A stretch of DNA of 64,000 nt from Terrimesophilobacter sp964651535 (GCA_964651535.1 CAZYYE010000001.1:620001-684000); one strand, 5' to 3'. Numbered from the stretch's first letter, positions 42,163-51,841 are shown. Notes: generated from the letters alone by a model not told the origin. Program-made: numbers and translations.

Positions 42163-43068
42163 ATGTATAAGGCCATCGCGCGCAATAAGCGCAACACCGT
42201 GTTCATCATGGTGGGATTCGTCGCGCTCGTCGCCGTCATCGGGTTCGTCGTGAACCTGATTTGGGCGGGGGACCCCTTGCGCACCGGCGACTGGACCGTC
42301 ACGATCGCGACGATCATCGGCGTGGGGATCTATGTGATTATCCAGTACTTCGCGGGCAGCAGCCAGGCGCTCGCGATGAGCGGAGCACGCCAGATCCAGA
42401 AGGCGGACAATCCGAGGCTGTACCGGGTGGTCGAGAATCTCGCGATCACGAAGGGCCTGCCCATGCCGAAGGTGTACATCGTCGATGACCCGGCACCGAA
42501 TGCGTTCGCGACGGGTCGAAAGCCGGAACTCGCCTCCGTGGCGGCGACGACGGGTCTTCTCGACATGATGACGGATAGCGAGCTAGAGGGGGTCATGGCT
42601 CACGAAATGGGCCACGTCGAAAACTTCGACATCCGCCTCAACACGATCGTGTTCGCGCTCGTGGTCGCGATCGGGATCATCGTCGACATCCTCATGCGGA
42701 TGATGTGGTTCAGCGGCGGACGACGCAACAACAACAGCGGCGGAAATCCGATCATGCTCATCGTCGGAATTGCGGCCCTCGTCCTGTCACCGATCCTTGC
42801 CGCGTTGATCCAGTCGGCAATCTCCCGCCAGCGCGAATACCTCGCGGATGCCACGGGAGCGATGACCACGCGGCACCCCGAAGCTCTCGCAAGCGCTCTG
42901 GAGAAGCTCGGCCAGTACGGCAGGCCCATGCGCAAGCAGAACTCGACGATGGCGCACATGTGGTTCGGGGACCCGACGAAGCCGGGCGCCGTGAGCAAGC
43001 TGTTCAGCACTCACCCGCCGATCGCGGATCGGGTCAAGCGCCTCCTCAACAATGCGACGAGGTTCTAG
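42163..43068 (+). CDS. htpX: M48 family zinc metalloprotease HtpX
   Basis: 301 residues. HtpX degrades misfolded membrane proteins. The zinc site HEMGH is at residues 147-151, with the third ligand Glu in QREYLADATGA. Two membrane helices lie before the catalytic site (12-34, 45-62) and two after. ATG at 42163, close behind lemA and presumably co-transcribed. Confidence 0.93.
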   Translation: MYKAIARNKRNTVFIMVGFVALVAVIGFVVNLIWAGDPLRTGDWTVTIATIIGVGIYVIIQYFAGSSQALAMSGARQIQKADNPRLYRVVENLAITKGLPMPKVYIVDDPAPNAFATGRKPELASVAATTGLLDMMTDSELEGVMAHEMGHVENFDIRLNTIVFALVVAIGIIVDILMRMMWFSGGRRNNNSGGNPIMLIVGIAALVLSPILAALIQSAISRQREYLADATGAMTTRHPEALASALEKLGQYGRPMRKQNSTMAHMWFGDPTKPGAVSKLFSTHPPIADRVKRLLNNATRF

Positions 43069-43080
43069 CGGAGCAGGGCG

Positions 43081-44277
43081 CTAACCCAGCGCCTCTGCGA
43101 TCGCACGGCCGAGGTTTCCGCGGCCCGTGACCGCAATCGACTCGAGTTCCTGCCAGTCCATGGCTGCGCGCAGCGTCGGAGCGAGACGCTCCGCCACCTC
43201 GCCGGGATCGGCGTGCGGTTCATGCCACGCCGACTGCACCCGCAGCACGCCGGCCTGCCGGTCGTTCTTCAGGTCGATGCGTCCCACGACCCGGTCATCC
43301 ATGAGGATCGGCAGGCAGTAGTAGCCGAACACGCGTTGCGGCGCTGGAGTGTAAATCTCGATGCGGTAGTGGAAGTCGAACAATCGCTCGGCCCTTTCTC
43401 TCCGCCACACGACGGGGTCGAACGGCGACAGGAGCGCGGCCGTGTCGATCCGGTGGGGAGTGCGGGCATCCCGGTGGAGCCAGGCGGACTGGCGCCAGCC
43501 CTCCACCCTCACGGATCGGACGACGCCCTCCTCCTCGAGTTCCTTCAACAGCGCGGCCACTGGCACGTTCTTGAGCCTGAAGTAGTCGGCGACGTCGGAG
43601 GTCGTGGCGATCCCGTGCGCTCGCGCGGCATGCTCGACGAGTTGCTTTTGCGCGTGCCTGGCCGGGATGTCGCGCGAGACGACCTCGCGCGGCAATACCT
43701 GGTCCACGAGGGCGTACACCCTCTCGAAACGCGTTCGCCCCGCACTCGTCACCTCGCCCCAGCGGAACAAGGTTTCCAGCCCCGTCTTCACATCGGACCA
43801 GCCCCACCACGGCGCCGATCGCTTGTTGGCATCGTGCTCGACCTGGCTCGCGGCGAGGGGCCCCTTCTCGGCCAGTTCCCGCCGCAACCAGTCCAGCATG
43901 GGCGCGTGGGACACCGCCCACGACGTCGAATCCTCCACCTCCGAGTGGCGATAGCGTTCCATCCGCCATCGGAACAGCGGCCACGACTCCACGGGGATGA
44001 GTGCGGCCTCGTGCGCCCAATACTCCACGTAGCGACCCTTGCGCGCGAACGTGAGCCGATCCAGGTCCGCTTTGTCGTAGGGGCCGAGTCGCGCGAACAC
44101 GGGCAGGTAGTGACTGCGTTCGAACACGTTCACGGAGTCGAGCTGCAGGAGGCCGAGCCGGTCGACCGCGAGGTTGAGCTGGCGCGCGCCGACGGCATCG
44201 GGCGCGGAGCGCGCGAATCCCTGCGCGGCCAAAGCGGTGCGCCGAGCGCGGGCAGCGGAAATTGTCTCGACCATCAC
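43081..44277 (-). CDS. YcaQ-like winged-helix DNA glycosylase family protein
   Basis: 398 residues. The block LGLLQLDSVNVFERSHYLPVF has the QLD motif of the AlkX/YcaQ family, whose members unhook interstrand crosslinks from DNA. The C-terminal half has winged-helix repeats and the ending FGYYCLPILMDDRVVGRIDL typical of the family. ATG at 44274 or GTG at 44277 may start it. Divergent from the AI-2E family transporter with 101 bases between. Crosslink-repair activity is known for the family, not shown here. Confidence 0.88.
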   Translation of the reverse strand: MMVETISAARARRTALAAQGFARSAPDAVGARQLNLAVDRLGLLQLDSVNVFERSHYLPVFARLGPYDKADLDRLTFARKGRYVEYWAHEAALIPVESWPLFRWRMERYRHSEVEDSTSWAVSHAPMLDWLRRELAEKGPLAASQVEHDANKRSAPWWGWSDVKTGLETLFRWGEVTSAGRTRFERVYALVDQVLPREVVSRDIPARHAQKQLVEHAARAHGIATTSDVADYFRLKNVPVAALLKELEEEGVVRSVRVEGWRQSAWLHRDARTPHRIDTAALLSPFDPVVWRRERAERLFDFHYRIEIYTPAPQRVFGYYCLPILMDDRVVGRIDLKNDRQAGVLRVQSAWHEPHADPGEVAERLAPTLRAAMDWQELESIAVTGRGNLGRAIAEALG

Positions 44278-44378
44278 GTTCGACGATACCGGTCGCCAAT
44301 GACAGCAAGACGCGCAGGGCGAGAATGCCGCTTTCGGAATATGAGTTCACCGGCATATGCGCGCCCATAGACTGAAGC

Positions 44379-45530
44379 GTGATGATCCGCAAACGACAGC
44401 CGCAGTCGGCGCCGCGAGACCGTGCGGTCGACGACGCCGTGCCCATCGGCATGCGCATCGCCGGGGAGTGGTCATGGCGCATTCTCGCGCTCGCCGGAGT
44501 CGTCGCGCTCGTGATTTTCTTCGTCATTCAGCTGAAGCTCATCGTTGTGCCGTTCCTCGTGGCCATTCTCCTTGCGGCCCTCCTTGTGCCGTTCGTCCAG
44601 TTTCTGCAGCGACACCGCTGGCCCAAATGGCTTGCCGTCACCCTCGCCGAGGTCGGACTGATCGGGATCGTTGCCGGCCTCGTGTATTTGGTCGTCACCC
44701 AGATCATGCTCGGCTTTCCCGACCTGAGGGACCGATCGCTGGAGTTCTTCGACGGTTTCAAGGTTCTGCTGCTCGAGTCCCCGCTGCACCTCACGGATGC
44801 GCAGATCAACGACTATGTCGCGCAGTTCTGGCAGGCGGTGCAGGAAGACAGCGCGTGGCTCCTGTCGGGCGCGCTCTCCTTCGGTTCGACCTTCGGGCAC
44901 TTCCTCGCCGGAATCCTCCTCGTGCTCTTCGCGACCCTGTTTCTCCTGATCGATGGGCGGCGCGTCTGGTCGTGGACGGTTCGGTTGTTCCCGCGCTCGG
45001 CCCGCCCGGCGGTGGACGGGGCGGGGCACGCCGGCTGGGTCACCCTCACCGAGTTCGTGAAGGTGCAGATCTTCGTCGCCTTCATCGATGCCGTCGGCAT
45101 TGGACTCGGGGCCTGGATTCTCGGGCTGTTTTTCGGCGGATTCCCACTTGTGATCCCGATTGCGATCGCGGTCTTCCTCGGCTCGTTCATTCCCGTGGTC
45201 GGCGCCGTGCTGACGGGAACGATTGCGGTGTTCGTCGCCCTCGTGTACCTCGGCCCGATTCCGGCGGTCATCATGCTCGGAATCGTGCTCCTCGTGCAGC
45301 AGGTCGAAGGGCACGTGCTTCAGCCGCTCGTCATGGGGACCGCCGTCAAGGTGCATCCGCTTGCCGTCGTGTTCGCCGTAGCGGCGGGAGGCTTCCTCGC
45401 GGGCATCCCCGGTGCGCTGTTCGCTGTCCCCGTCGTCGCCACGCTCAATGCGGTTGTCGGCTATGTGGCCCGCGGCGAGTGGCGCGTGCATCCGAAACGG
45501 CCCTCGCGCGATGCGGTCGGCAATGACTGA
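44379..45530 (+). CDS. AI-2E family transporter (PerM-like)
   Basis: 383 residues with about eight membrane helices of the AI-2E/PerM/TqsA family: an N-terminal pair (LALAGVVALVIFFVIQLKLI), the amphipathic middle, and the C-terminal VGAVLTGTIAVFVALVYLGP and QQVEGHVLQPLVMGTAVKVHP motif, which is diagnostic. Members export small molecules or act as Na/H antiporters; role here unknown. The stop overlaps the ilvA start by eight bases. Confidence 0.9.
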   Translation: MMIRKRQPQSAPRDRAVDDAVPIGMRIAGEWSWRILALAGVVALVIFFVIQLKLIVVPFLVAILLAALLVPFVQFLQRHRWPKWLAVTLAEVGLIGIVAGLVYLVVTQIMLGFPDLRDRSLEFFDGFKVLLLESPLHLTDAQINDYVAQFWQAVQEDSAWLLSGALSFGSTFGHFLAGILLVLFATLFLLIDGRRVWSWTVRLFPRSARPAVDGAGHAGWVTLTEFVKVQIFVAFIDAVGIGLGAWILGLFFGGFPLVIPIAIAVFLGSFIPVVGAVLTGTIAVFVALVYLGPIPAVIMLGIVLLVQQVEGHVLQPLVMGTAVKVHPLAVVFAVAAGGFLAGIPGALFAVPVVATLNAVVGYVARGEWRVHPKRPSRDAVGND

Positions 45531-46755
45531 CGCCGACGTACCCACGCTGGAGTCTCTCGAAGCGGCGCGCGAACTCGTTGCCGCCGTCGCGAACGTGACG
45601 CCGATGGAAGACTCGCGATACCTCTCCGAGGCTCTCGGGTCGAGAGTGCTTCTCAAGTGCGAGAACCTGCAGCGCACCGGCTCCTACAAGATTCGCGGCG
45701 CATACAACCGGATGTTCAAGCTCACGCCAGAGGAACGCGCTCGCGGGGTGGTTGCGGCCTCGGCGGGCAATCACGCGCAAGGTGTAGCTCTTGCCGCCCG
45801 CGAGCTGGGGATCAGCGCCACGATCTTCATGCCGGTCGGGGTGGCGCTGCCCAAACTCCAGGCGACCCGCAGTTACGGCGCCGATGTCATCCTTCGCGGT
45901 CACACGGTCGACGAACCGCTCCGCGCCGCGGCCGAGTTCGCCGAATCCACCGGTGCGGTCCTGATACCGCCGTTCGATCATCTGGACATCATCACCGGAC
46001 AGGGAACGCTCGGCCTGGAGATTCTCGATCAGGTGCCCGATGTGGAGTCCGTCATCGTTCCCATCGGCGGCGGCGGACTCATCGCCGGGATCGCGAGCGC
46101 CGTGAAGCAACGCGCGGCCCTCGAGGGGCGCACGATTCGGGTCATCGGGGTTCAGGCGGAGAACTCGGCGCCGTATCCGCGGTCGCTCGAAGCGGGCGAA
46201 CCGGTCGAGATCCGCATGAAACCGACGATTGCGGACGGTATCGCGGTGAGCAGGCCCGGCGCGCTCAACTTTGCCATCATCCGGGACCTGGTCGACGACA
46301 TCGTCACCGTGAGCGACGACGAAACGGCCCGCGCGCTGCTCGTTCTGCTCGAGCGGGCGAAACTCGTCGTCGAGCCCGCTGGCGCCGTGGCCGTTGCCGC
46401 GATCATCACGGGCAAGGTCGAGAATCTCGGGACGACCGTCGCGGTATTGAGCGGAGGCAACATCGATCCGCAGGTCATGGAGCGCGTGATCTCGCTCGGG
46501 CTCGTCGCCTCCGATCGCTTCCTCAAACTACGGGTCAAACTTCCGGACCGACCAGGCCAGCTCGCGAGGATCGCGGAACTGATTTCGGATGCCAACGCGA
46601 ACGTCATCGAGGTTTCCCATGCGCGGAACGGCCGCGGCGCGCTCCTTGGCGAAGTGACCCTCGAACTGAGCCTCGAAACGCGGGGGCCGGAACACGTGCA
46701 GCGCGTCCTCGATCACTTGCGCGAAGCGGACTACGATCCGCGCACGGAGTTCTAG
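45523..46755 (+). CDS. ilvA: threonine ammonia-lyase
   Basis: 410 residues. It converts threonine to 2-oxobutanoate for isoleucine synthesis or catabolism, using PLP on Lys56 (GSYKIRGAYNR). The phosphate loop is PIGGGGLIAG. The C-terminal part (about residue 325 on) has one ACT-like domain, LPDRPGQLARIAELISDANA, fitting the shorter catabolic/actinobacterial form rather than the two-ACT biosynthetic one. The start at 45523 overlaps the AI-2E family gene end. Confidence 0.92.
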   Translation: MTDADVPTLESLEAARELVAAVANVTPMEDSRYLSEALGSRVLLKCENLQRTGSYKIRGAYNRMFKLTPEERARGVVAASAGNHAQGVALAARELGISATIFMPVGVALPKLQATRSYGADVILRGHTVDEPLRAAAEFAESTGAVLIPPFDHLDIITGQGTLGLEILDQVPDVESVIVPIGGGGLIAGIASAVKQRAALEGRTIRVIGVQAENSAPYPRSLEAGEPVEIRMKPTIADGIAVSRPGALNFAIIRDLVDDIVTVSDDETARALLVLLERAKLVVEPAGAVAVAAIITGKVENLGTTVAVLSGGNIDPQVMERVISLGLVASDRFLKLRVKLPDRPGQLARIAELISDANANVIEVSHARNGRGALLGEVTLELSLETRGPEHVQRVLDHLREADYDPRTEF

Positions 46756-46759
46756 GGAT

Positions 46760-46804
46760 CGCTCTCCCTTTCAGAGGCGTGCTCCGCACGCTCCTGTGGG
46801 AGCG
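46760..46804. terminator. bidirectional hairpin terminator between ilvA and greA
   Basis: The outer arms CGCTC/GAGCG enclose an inner perfect hairpin GCGTGC-TCC-GCACGC, in the 52-base gap between convergent genes. Resembles the dispersed palindromic repeats in its outer bases. Confidence 0.65.
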
Positions 46805-46807
46805 GAA

Positions 46808-47293
46808 TCAGTAGCTGTAGGTTTTCACCGCGAGCAGCTCGACGGAGATCTCCTTGCCGTTGGGAGCCGTGTAGCTCACCGAGTCGCCCTCTTTGTGGCC
46901 CATGATCGCCATACCCAACGGGCTTTTCTCGCTGTACACGACCAGGTCGCTGTCGCCGGCGATCTCGCGGCTGCCGATGAGGAATTCGCTCTGCTCGCCA
47001 GCGATTTTCGCGGTCACGAGCATGCCCGGTTCGACGACGCCGTCATCCGGAGGGTTGCCGACGTTCGCCGTCCGCAACAGTGCGGTCAACTGGCGGATGC
47101 GGGCCTCAATCTTGCCCTGCTCTTCCTTCGCCGCGTGATAGCCGCCGTTCTCCTTGAGGTCGCCCTCTTCCCTGGCCAGTTCGATCTTGTGGGCGATCTC
47201 GGCACGACCTCGACCGCTGAGAGTTTCGAGCTCGCTCGTGAGTCGATCGAACGCCTCCTGGGTCAACCAGGTTTCGGCAGTCGTGTCAGCCAT
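46808..47293 (-). CDS. greA: transcription elongation factor GreA
   Basis: 161 residues. GreA binds the secondary channel of RNA polymerase and stimulates cleavage of backtracked RNA. The coiled-coil finger with ELAREEGDLKENGGYHAAKE holds the acidic tip, and the C-terminal domain SPLGMAIMGHKEGDSVSYTA is normal. The ATG at 47293 is preceded by AAGGAG; a longer reading would pass through the hairpin at 47348. Confidence 0.95.
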   Translation of the reverse strand: MADTTAETWLTQEAFDRLTSELETLSGRGRAEIAHKIELAREEGDLKENGGYHAAKEEQGKIEARIRQLTALLRTANVGNPPDDGVVEPGMLVTAKIAGEQSEFLIGSREIAGDSDLVVYSEKSPLGMAIMGHKEGDSVSYTAPNGKEISVELLAVKTYSY

Positions 47294-47347
47294 AGTGAAC
47301 TCCTTCGGTGAGCCTGTGTTCTTCCGGACGTCGCCAGTCAAACAAAT

Positions 47348-47371
47348 GAGACCGGCCAGACGACCGGTCTC
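47348..47371 (-). terminator. intrinsic terminator after the DUF4307 gene
   Basis: On the minus strand, GAGACCGG, an 8-base loop and CCGGTCTC are followed by ATTTGTTTG. It ends 19 bases after the DUF4307 stop and before the greA start, so greA probably has its own promoter. Confidence 0.75.
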
Positions 47372-47389
47372 GTAGCTATTCACTCAATC

Positions 47390-47809
47390 TTACGCGAGCC
47401 AACAACGGTAGATCAAGCCAGTTACCGCCCGCTGGGAGGTGCGAACGGTTTCCGTGTACTGGTTCGTGAGGCTCGCGGATGCCGGCAGTTCGACGATTTT
47501 CCAACCCACGATCGCGTGCGCACTGTTTTGCGCTTCGAGAGCGCACGCAACGCGCGTCCCGGGCGTGACAGAGACTTGCCACGTGACCGTCACGGTGGAG
47601 TCGTCCACAATCCTGTGGCCGATGTCCTGAGCATTGAGGTTCCCTTGACCGTTGTCGAGCCCAGCCCACACGACCCAGGCCGCGAACACGACGACGAACA
47701 GCGCTGCAGTCACCACCATGATCGCGCGGTCGCGCTGCCTCTTTCCCGGCGTCCGTCCGTACCGCGCATCAAGCACGTCGTCCTGCGCCATGGTTGCGGT
47801 TTCCGCCAT
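47390..47809 (-). CDS. DUF4307 membrane protein
   Basis: 139 residues of an actinobacterial family of unknown function always near greA and mca. One transmembrane helix (AIMVVTAALFVVVFAAWVVW) after a basic N-terminus, then an extracytoplasmic domain with two cysteines (VACALEAQ and IYRCWLA at the very end) that may form a disulfide. Divergent from mca. Confidence 0.9.
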   Translation of the reverse strand: MAETATMAQDDVLDARYGRTPGKRQRDRAIMVVTAALFVVVFAAWVVWAGLDNGQGNLNAQDIGHRIVDDSTVTVTWQVSVTPGTRVACALEAQNSAHAIVGWKIVELPASASLTNQYTETVRTSQRAVTGLIYRCWLA

Positions 47810-47865
47810 CGTGCTCCCCGATTAGTCTGGTACCTCAAGGCTAATCGTGGAATCCAAGGAGAACT

Positions 47866-48741
47866 GTGTCTCAGCGCCTTCTCGCCGTGCACGCGCACCC
47901 CGACGATGAGTCGAGCAAGGGCGCCGCAACCTACGCCCACTATGTTCGCGCGGGGGCCCAGGTCCTTGTGGTGAGCTGCACGGGCGGCGAACGCGGCGAC
48001 GTGCAGAATCCGCAGCTGAAAGAAATGGCGATGGCCGAGCGGGATATGGCGGGGCTTCGTCGCATCGAAATGGCCCGCGCCCGCGAACTGATCGGATTCG
48101 ATCATGTGTGGCTTGGCTTTGAGGATTCGGGCCTGCCGGAGGAAGGGGAGGCTCTTTCCCCGAATTGCTTCGCGCTCATCCCGCTGGAGATCTCAGCAGA
48201 ACCTCTCGTGAAGATCATCCGAGAATTCCGACCTCAGGTGATGCTCACCTACGACGAGTCCGGCGGCTACCCGCACCCCGACCACATCCGCAATCACGAA
48301 CTGTCGATTTACGCGATGGACGCCGCCGCCGATCCGACCCGCTATCCTGACGCAGGTCCCGCGTGGCAGATTCAGAAGGTGTACTACGACCGCATCTTCA
48401 ACGGCCCGCGCGCGAACGCGATGTATGACGCTCTCAAGGAGCGGGAGCCGGACTCGCCGCTCCTCGAGGAGCTCGACGGCATCCGTTCGTGGATGCGCGA
48501 GAGGCCGGATCTCGCGACCACCCGAATCGAGGTCGGTGAGTTTTTCAACGCGCGGGACGACGCCCTGCGCGCCCACGCGAGCCAGGTTTCCCCCGACAGC
48601 AGCTTCTTCTTCTGGCCGAACGAGCTTCAACGCGAAGTCTGGCCGTGGGAGGATTATCAGCTCGCGCGTTCGCTCGTCGAAACCGAGTTGCCGGAGACGG
48701 ATCTGTTCGCCGGTGTCACTGCAGAGGAAGGTTCCCCATGA
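47866..48741 (+). CDS. mca: mycothiol S-conjugate amidase
   Basis: 291 residues. Mca cleaves mycothiol-toxin conjugates so that the mercapturate can be exported; it exists only in mycothiol-making actinobacteria. The zinc ligands lie in HAHPDDES (His/Asp) and GGYPHPDHIRNH. TGGERGDVQNPQL is characteristic of Mca rather than MshB, as is the length. GTG at 47866 follows CAAGGAGAAC. Overlaps the small membrane protein gene by ATGA. Confidence 0.94.
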   Translation: MSQRLLAVHAHPDDESSKGAATYAHYVRAGAQVLVVSCTGGERGDVQNPQLKEMAMAERDMAGLRRIEMARARELIGFDHVWLGFEDSGLPEEGEALSPNCFALIPLEISAEPLVKIIREFRPQVMLTYDESGGYPHPDHIRNHELSIYAMDAAADPTRYPDAGPAWQIQKVYYDRIFNGPRANAMYDALKEREPDSPLLEELDGIRSWMRERPDLATTRIEVGEFFNARDDALRAHASQVSPDSSFFFWPNELQREVWPWEDYQLARSLVETELPETDLFAGVTAEEGSP

Positions 48742-48983
48742 TGGCGACCACGATAGTGTCGGTTCTCCTCGCGGCAACCCCGACGCCGTCGCCCGAATTC
48801 GACCCGAACTCGGTCACGCCGACGTGGGTCGGTTTCGCGATCACCTTCCTCGTCGCTGCGGTCACGGTGCTCCTCATCATGGACATGGTGCGTCGGGTGC
48901 GTCGGGTGCGCTACCGGGCCGAAGTGCAGGAGCGCATCGAAGCCGAACGCCAGTCCACGAGCACGCCGAACGACGGCGAGTAG
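48738..48983 (+). CDS. small membrane protein downstream of mca
   Basis: 81 residues with one transmembrane helix (FAITFLVAAVTVLLIMDMV) and a basic C-terminal tail (RRVRRVRYRAEVQERIEAER), topology probably N-out. The ATG at 48738 overlaps the mca stop, so it is co-translated. Such short proteins follow mca in many actinobacteria; function unknown. Confidence 0.82.
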   Translation: MMATTIVSVLLAATPTPSPEFDPNSVTPTWVGFAITFLVAAVTVLLIMDMVRRVRRVRYRAEVQERIEAERQSTSTPNDGE

Positions 48984-49013
48984 CCTCGCGCGACGACAGC
49001 CCGCCGGGCCCAG

Positions 49014-49748
49014 CTAGACGAGCATCGGCGGATCGACGGCGACCAGCAGGATCGCCGTCCAGTGGCACAGGAACGCGAGGAGCGTCAACGTGTGGAAGAT
49101 CTCGTGGAACCCGAACTTCCCGGGGAACGGGTTCGGTCGCTTGAGGCCGTAAATGACCGCCCCGACCGTGTAGCACAGCCCGCCCGCGATGATGAGGGTC
49201 ATCATGACCGCGTTCGCGGTAAAGAAATCAACGATGAACATGACGGCGGCCCATCCCAACAGCACGTACAGCGGGACGTAAAGCCAGCGAGGCGCCGAAA
49301 GCCAGAACACGCGGAAACCGATGCCGAGCAAGGCGCCGCTCCACACGAGAATGAGCAGCAGAATCGACTTGTCCTGCGGGAGCGCAAGCACCGTGATGGG
49401 CGTGTAGGAACCTGCGATGAGGACGAAAATATTCGCGTGGTCGAGCCGTTTCAGCACCTTTCGCGTGCGTTCGCTCCAATTGAAGCGGTGGTAGAGCGCC
49501 GAAACGCCGAACAGCAACAGTGAACTCAGTACGAACACGGAAGAACTGACTTTCGCGACGATGCCGTCGGCGAGCACAATGAGGATGATGCCGAGGGCGA
49601 TCGCGACCGGGAACGTGCCCGCGTGGATCCAGCCTCGCCAGGACGGCTTCACGTCGACGTGCGCTTTCGCGTCGTCGAGCAAGGGGATGTTGGGAAGGTC
49701 GATTCCGGTATCCGTTTCGACCGCCGAACGGTCGAGATCCGCTGTCAT
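49014..49748 (-). CDS. hemolysin III family / PAQR-like membrane protein
   Basis: 244 residues with seven membrane helices. The family metal site is present: SALYHRFNW with His, RLDHANIFVLIAGSYTPI with Asp/His, and the C-terminal GFHEIFHTLTLLAFLCHW with paired His. Called hemolysin III by homology but probably a PAQR-type membrane enzyme. Divergent from uppS, 71 bases apart. Confidence 0.92.
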   Translation of the reverse strand: MTADLDRSAVETDTGIDLPNIPLLDDAKAHVDVKPSWRGWIHAGTFPVAIALGIILIVLADGIVAKVSSSVFVLSSLLLFGVSALYHRFNWSERTRKVLKRLDHANIFVLIAGSYTPITVLALPQDKSILLLILVWSGALLGIGFRVFWLSAPRWLYVPLYVLLGWAAVMFIVDFFTANAVMMTLIIAGGLCYTVGAVIYGLKRPNPFPGKFGFHEIFHTLTLLAFLCHWTAILLVAVDPPMLV

Positions 49749-49819
49749 GGGTTCAGCCTATGCGCCCGCCGTAACGGCAGGCTGGGAATCGCCCCCGGTA
49801 AGTGGACTAACGTAGCCGT

Positions 49820-50605
49820 GTGCGAAAGCGGGAAAAGCCACTAGGCAGCGGCATTCTTTACGGGTTGTACCAGAAGCGGCTTCGGCGGGAGATCGCCGAA
49901 TGTCCCGTCCCCGGACACATCGCCATCATCCTCGACGGGAATCGGCGGTGGGCGCGCGCGAACGATCTCGAATCGGCCGGCCACGGCTACCGCGCGGGGG
50001 CCGCGAAGTTTCGCGAGTTTCTCGTGTGGTGCGACGACCTCGGCGTGAAGGTCACGACGCTCTATCTGCTCTCGACAGACAACCTGCTCGGGCGCGCACC
50101 GGATGAACTCGCGGACCTTTTCGAAGTCATCGCCGATCTCGCAGACGACCTCTCGCACTACCGCGACTGGAAAGTGCAGCATGTCGGTTCCCTCGAGCGA
50201 TTGCCCGACGCGCTCACGGCGAGCCTCGACGCTGCGGAAGCCCGGACGGCTAAGAACACGGGCATGCACATCAACCTCGCGATCGGATATGGCGGCCGCC
50301 GCGAGATCGCCGATGCGATGCGCAGCATCGTCCGGCAACACGCGAGCGAAGGAAAGAGCATCGACGCGCTCTCCGAAATCCTGACCCCGGAACTCATCGC
50401 CAAACACCTGTACACGGGGGGCCAGCCGGACCCGGACCTCGTGATCCGCACCTCGGGGGAGCAGCGAATTAGCGACTTCATGCTGTGGCAGAGCGCGTAC
50501 AGCGAGTTCTATTTCGTCGAGGCGCTCGGCCCGGATTTGCGCGAGGTCGATTTCCTCCGCGCCATCCGCGACTTCTCGAGGCGCCAGCGGCGATTCGGGC
50601 AATAG
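49820..50605 (+). CDS. uppS: isoprenyl transferase (polyprenyl diphosphate synthase)
   Basis: 261 residues of the cis-prenyltransferase family, which makes the lipid carrier of cell-wall synthesis. Catalytic Asp39 is in AIILDGNRRWA; the substrate region DLVIRTSGEQRISDFMLWQ and FREFLVWCDDLGVKVTTLYL are intact. The start is GTG at 49820. Chain length cannot be decided; actinobacteria usually have two such genes. Confidence 0.94.
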   Translation: MRKREKPLGSGILYGLYQKRLRREIAECPVPGHIAIILDGNRRWARANDLESAGHGYRAGAAKFREFLVWCDDLGVKVTTLYLLSTDNLLGRAPDELADLFEVIADLADDLSHYRDWKVQHVGSLERLPDALTASLDAAEARTAKNTGMHINLAIGYGGRREIADAMRSIVRQHASEGKSIDALSEILTPELIAKHLYTGGQPDPDLVIRTSGEQRISDFMLWQSAYSEFYFVEALGPDLREVDFLRAIRDFSRRQRRFGQ

Positions 50606-50647
50606 CCTCGCGTGGGTTCCCCGACCACGGCGTGGCACACTAATCGA

Positions 50648-51772
50648 ATGGTGACGATCGACGAGTTCGCCCTGCAGTTCTCTGAGGAACCCGGGTACCT
50701 CGATTTCGGACGCATCGGTCCCCTCGCGTCGATCGTCGTCGAGGAGGAGCAGGCGTTCGTCCAGCTTCTGCGCACTGCGCGATTCGGCAGCCTCGACAGC
50801 TTCCGGGAGCAGGATGTGCGAGTGCGGCGCGCCGTCGCCGCGGTCACCGGATTCCGCGAGGACCAGATCGTGTTCCAACCGAATACGAGTTTGGGCCTCA
50901 TGCACGCGATGTTCGGCGTCGCGGGCGGGGTACTCCTGTCTGCTGAGGAGTTTCCGAGCGCGGCATTCGCCACGGTCCGCGCGTCCGACGCTCTGGGCAC
51001 GCTGCAACCGTTCTGGCTCGAGACCGACTACGGCCGAATCACACCGGGAACGATCAAGGATCAACTGTCCCCGGACATTGCGGCGGTCGCGCTCAGCCTC
51101 GTCGACTTCAGAACAGGATTCCTCGCGGACCTCGAAGGCATTCGCCAGGTCATCGGCGATCGTCTCCTCATCGTGGATGCGATCCAGGGGTTCGGCGTCG
51201 CCGACGTCGACTACCGGTTCGCGGATGTCGTGGTCTCCGGCGGCCAGAAATGGGTGCGCGCAGGGTGGGGAACCGGGTTCCTCGCCATGAGCGACCGGGC
51301 CGTGGAGAGAATTGCGCCCGTGCTCTCCGGATTCAATGGCACCGATGCGGGGCCGACGCCCGTGGGTTCGGTTCCTCAACCGTCCCGCGGCGCCCGCGCA
51401 TACCAGGTGAGCAATCCGAGCCCGATTGCTCAGGCCCGGTTCTCTGCGGCACTCGAACAGATCGCCGACGTCGGCCTTCGGGCGATCTCCGAGCGCGTCG
51501 CCCGCAACGTCGAGAGCGTCATCGCGCTCGCCGACGAGTTCGGAATTCCCGTGACATCGCCGAGGGATGTCCGTGAGCGCGCAGGAATCGTCGTGCTCCA
51601 GCCCGCGGCGGACCAGCTCACGGCCCTCGTCGCTTCCCTCCACAATCACGCCGTCACGGTGACCGCGCGCGACACGAACGTCCGCGTGAGCGTCCACGTG
51701 TCGACCACGGAGGAAACTCTGGCCATGGTGCGCGCGAGCTTCCAAAGTTTCGCTTCCGCCACCTCCCTCTGA
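50648..51772 (+). CDS. class V aminotransferase family PLP enzyme
   Basis: 374 residues. PLP is held by Lys201 in VVVSGGQKWVRAGWG, with Asp177 in LIVDAIQGFGV contacting the pyridine nitrogen. The fold is that of cysteine desulfurase/kynureninase/isopenicillin epimerase-like proteins. The N-terminus (YLDFGRIGPLAS) fits the same family. The substrate cannot be deduced. ATG at 50648; 42 bases after uppS. Confidence 0.88.
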   Translation: MVTIDEFALQFSEEPGYLDFGRIGPLASIVVEEEQAFVQLLRTARFGSLDSFREQDVRVRRAVAAVTGFREDQIVFQPNTSLGLMHAMFGVAGGVLLSAEEFPSAAFATVRASDALGTLQPFWLETDYGRITPGTIKDQLSPDIAAVALSLVDFRTGFLADLEGIRQVIGDRLLIVDAIQGFGVADVDYRFADVVVSGGQKWVRAGWGTGFLAMSDRAVERIAPVLSGFNGTDAGPTPVGSVPQPSRGARAYQVSNPSPIAQARFSAALEQIADVGLRAISERVARNVESVIALADEFGIPVTSPRDVRERAGIVVLQPAADQLTALVASLHNHAVTVTARDTNVRVSVHVSTTEETLAMVRASFQSFASATSL

Positions 51773-51824
51773 ATCCCGCGTGTCGCGACGGCCGTCGCCC
51801 GCGCTTGCACGTAGCGTCGAGATA

Positions 51825-51841
51825 TCAGGCATGGCGCCTGA
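51825..51841 (+). promoter_or_regulatory. small inverted repeat in the phoH leader
   Basis: TCAGGC-ATGGC-GCCTGA, 90 bases before the phoH start. The 158-base gap holds no gene; this dyad may be an operator or leader hairpin. Confidence 0.3.
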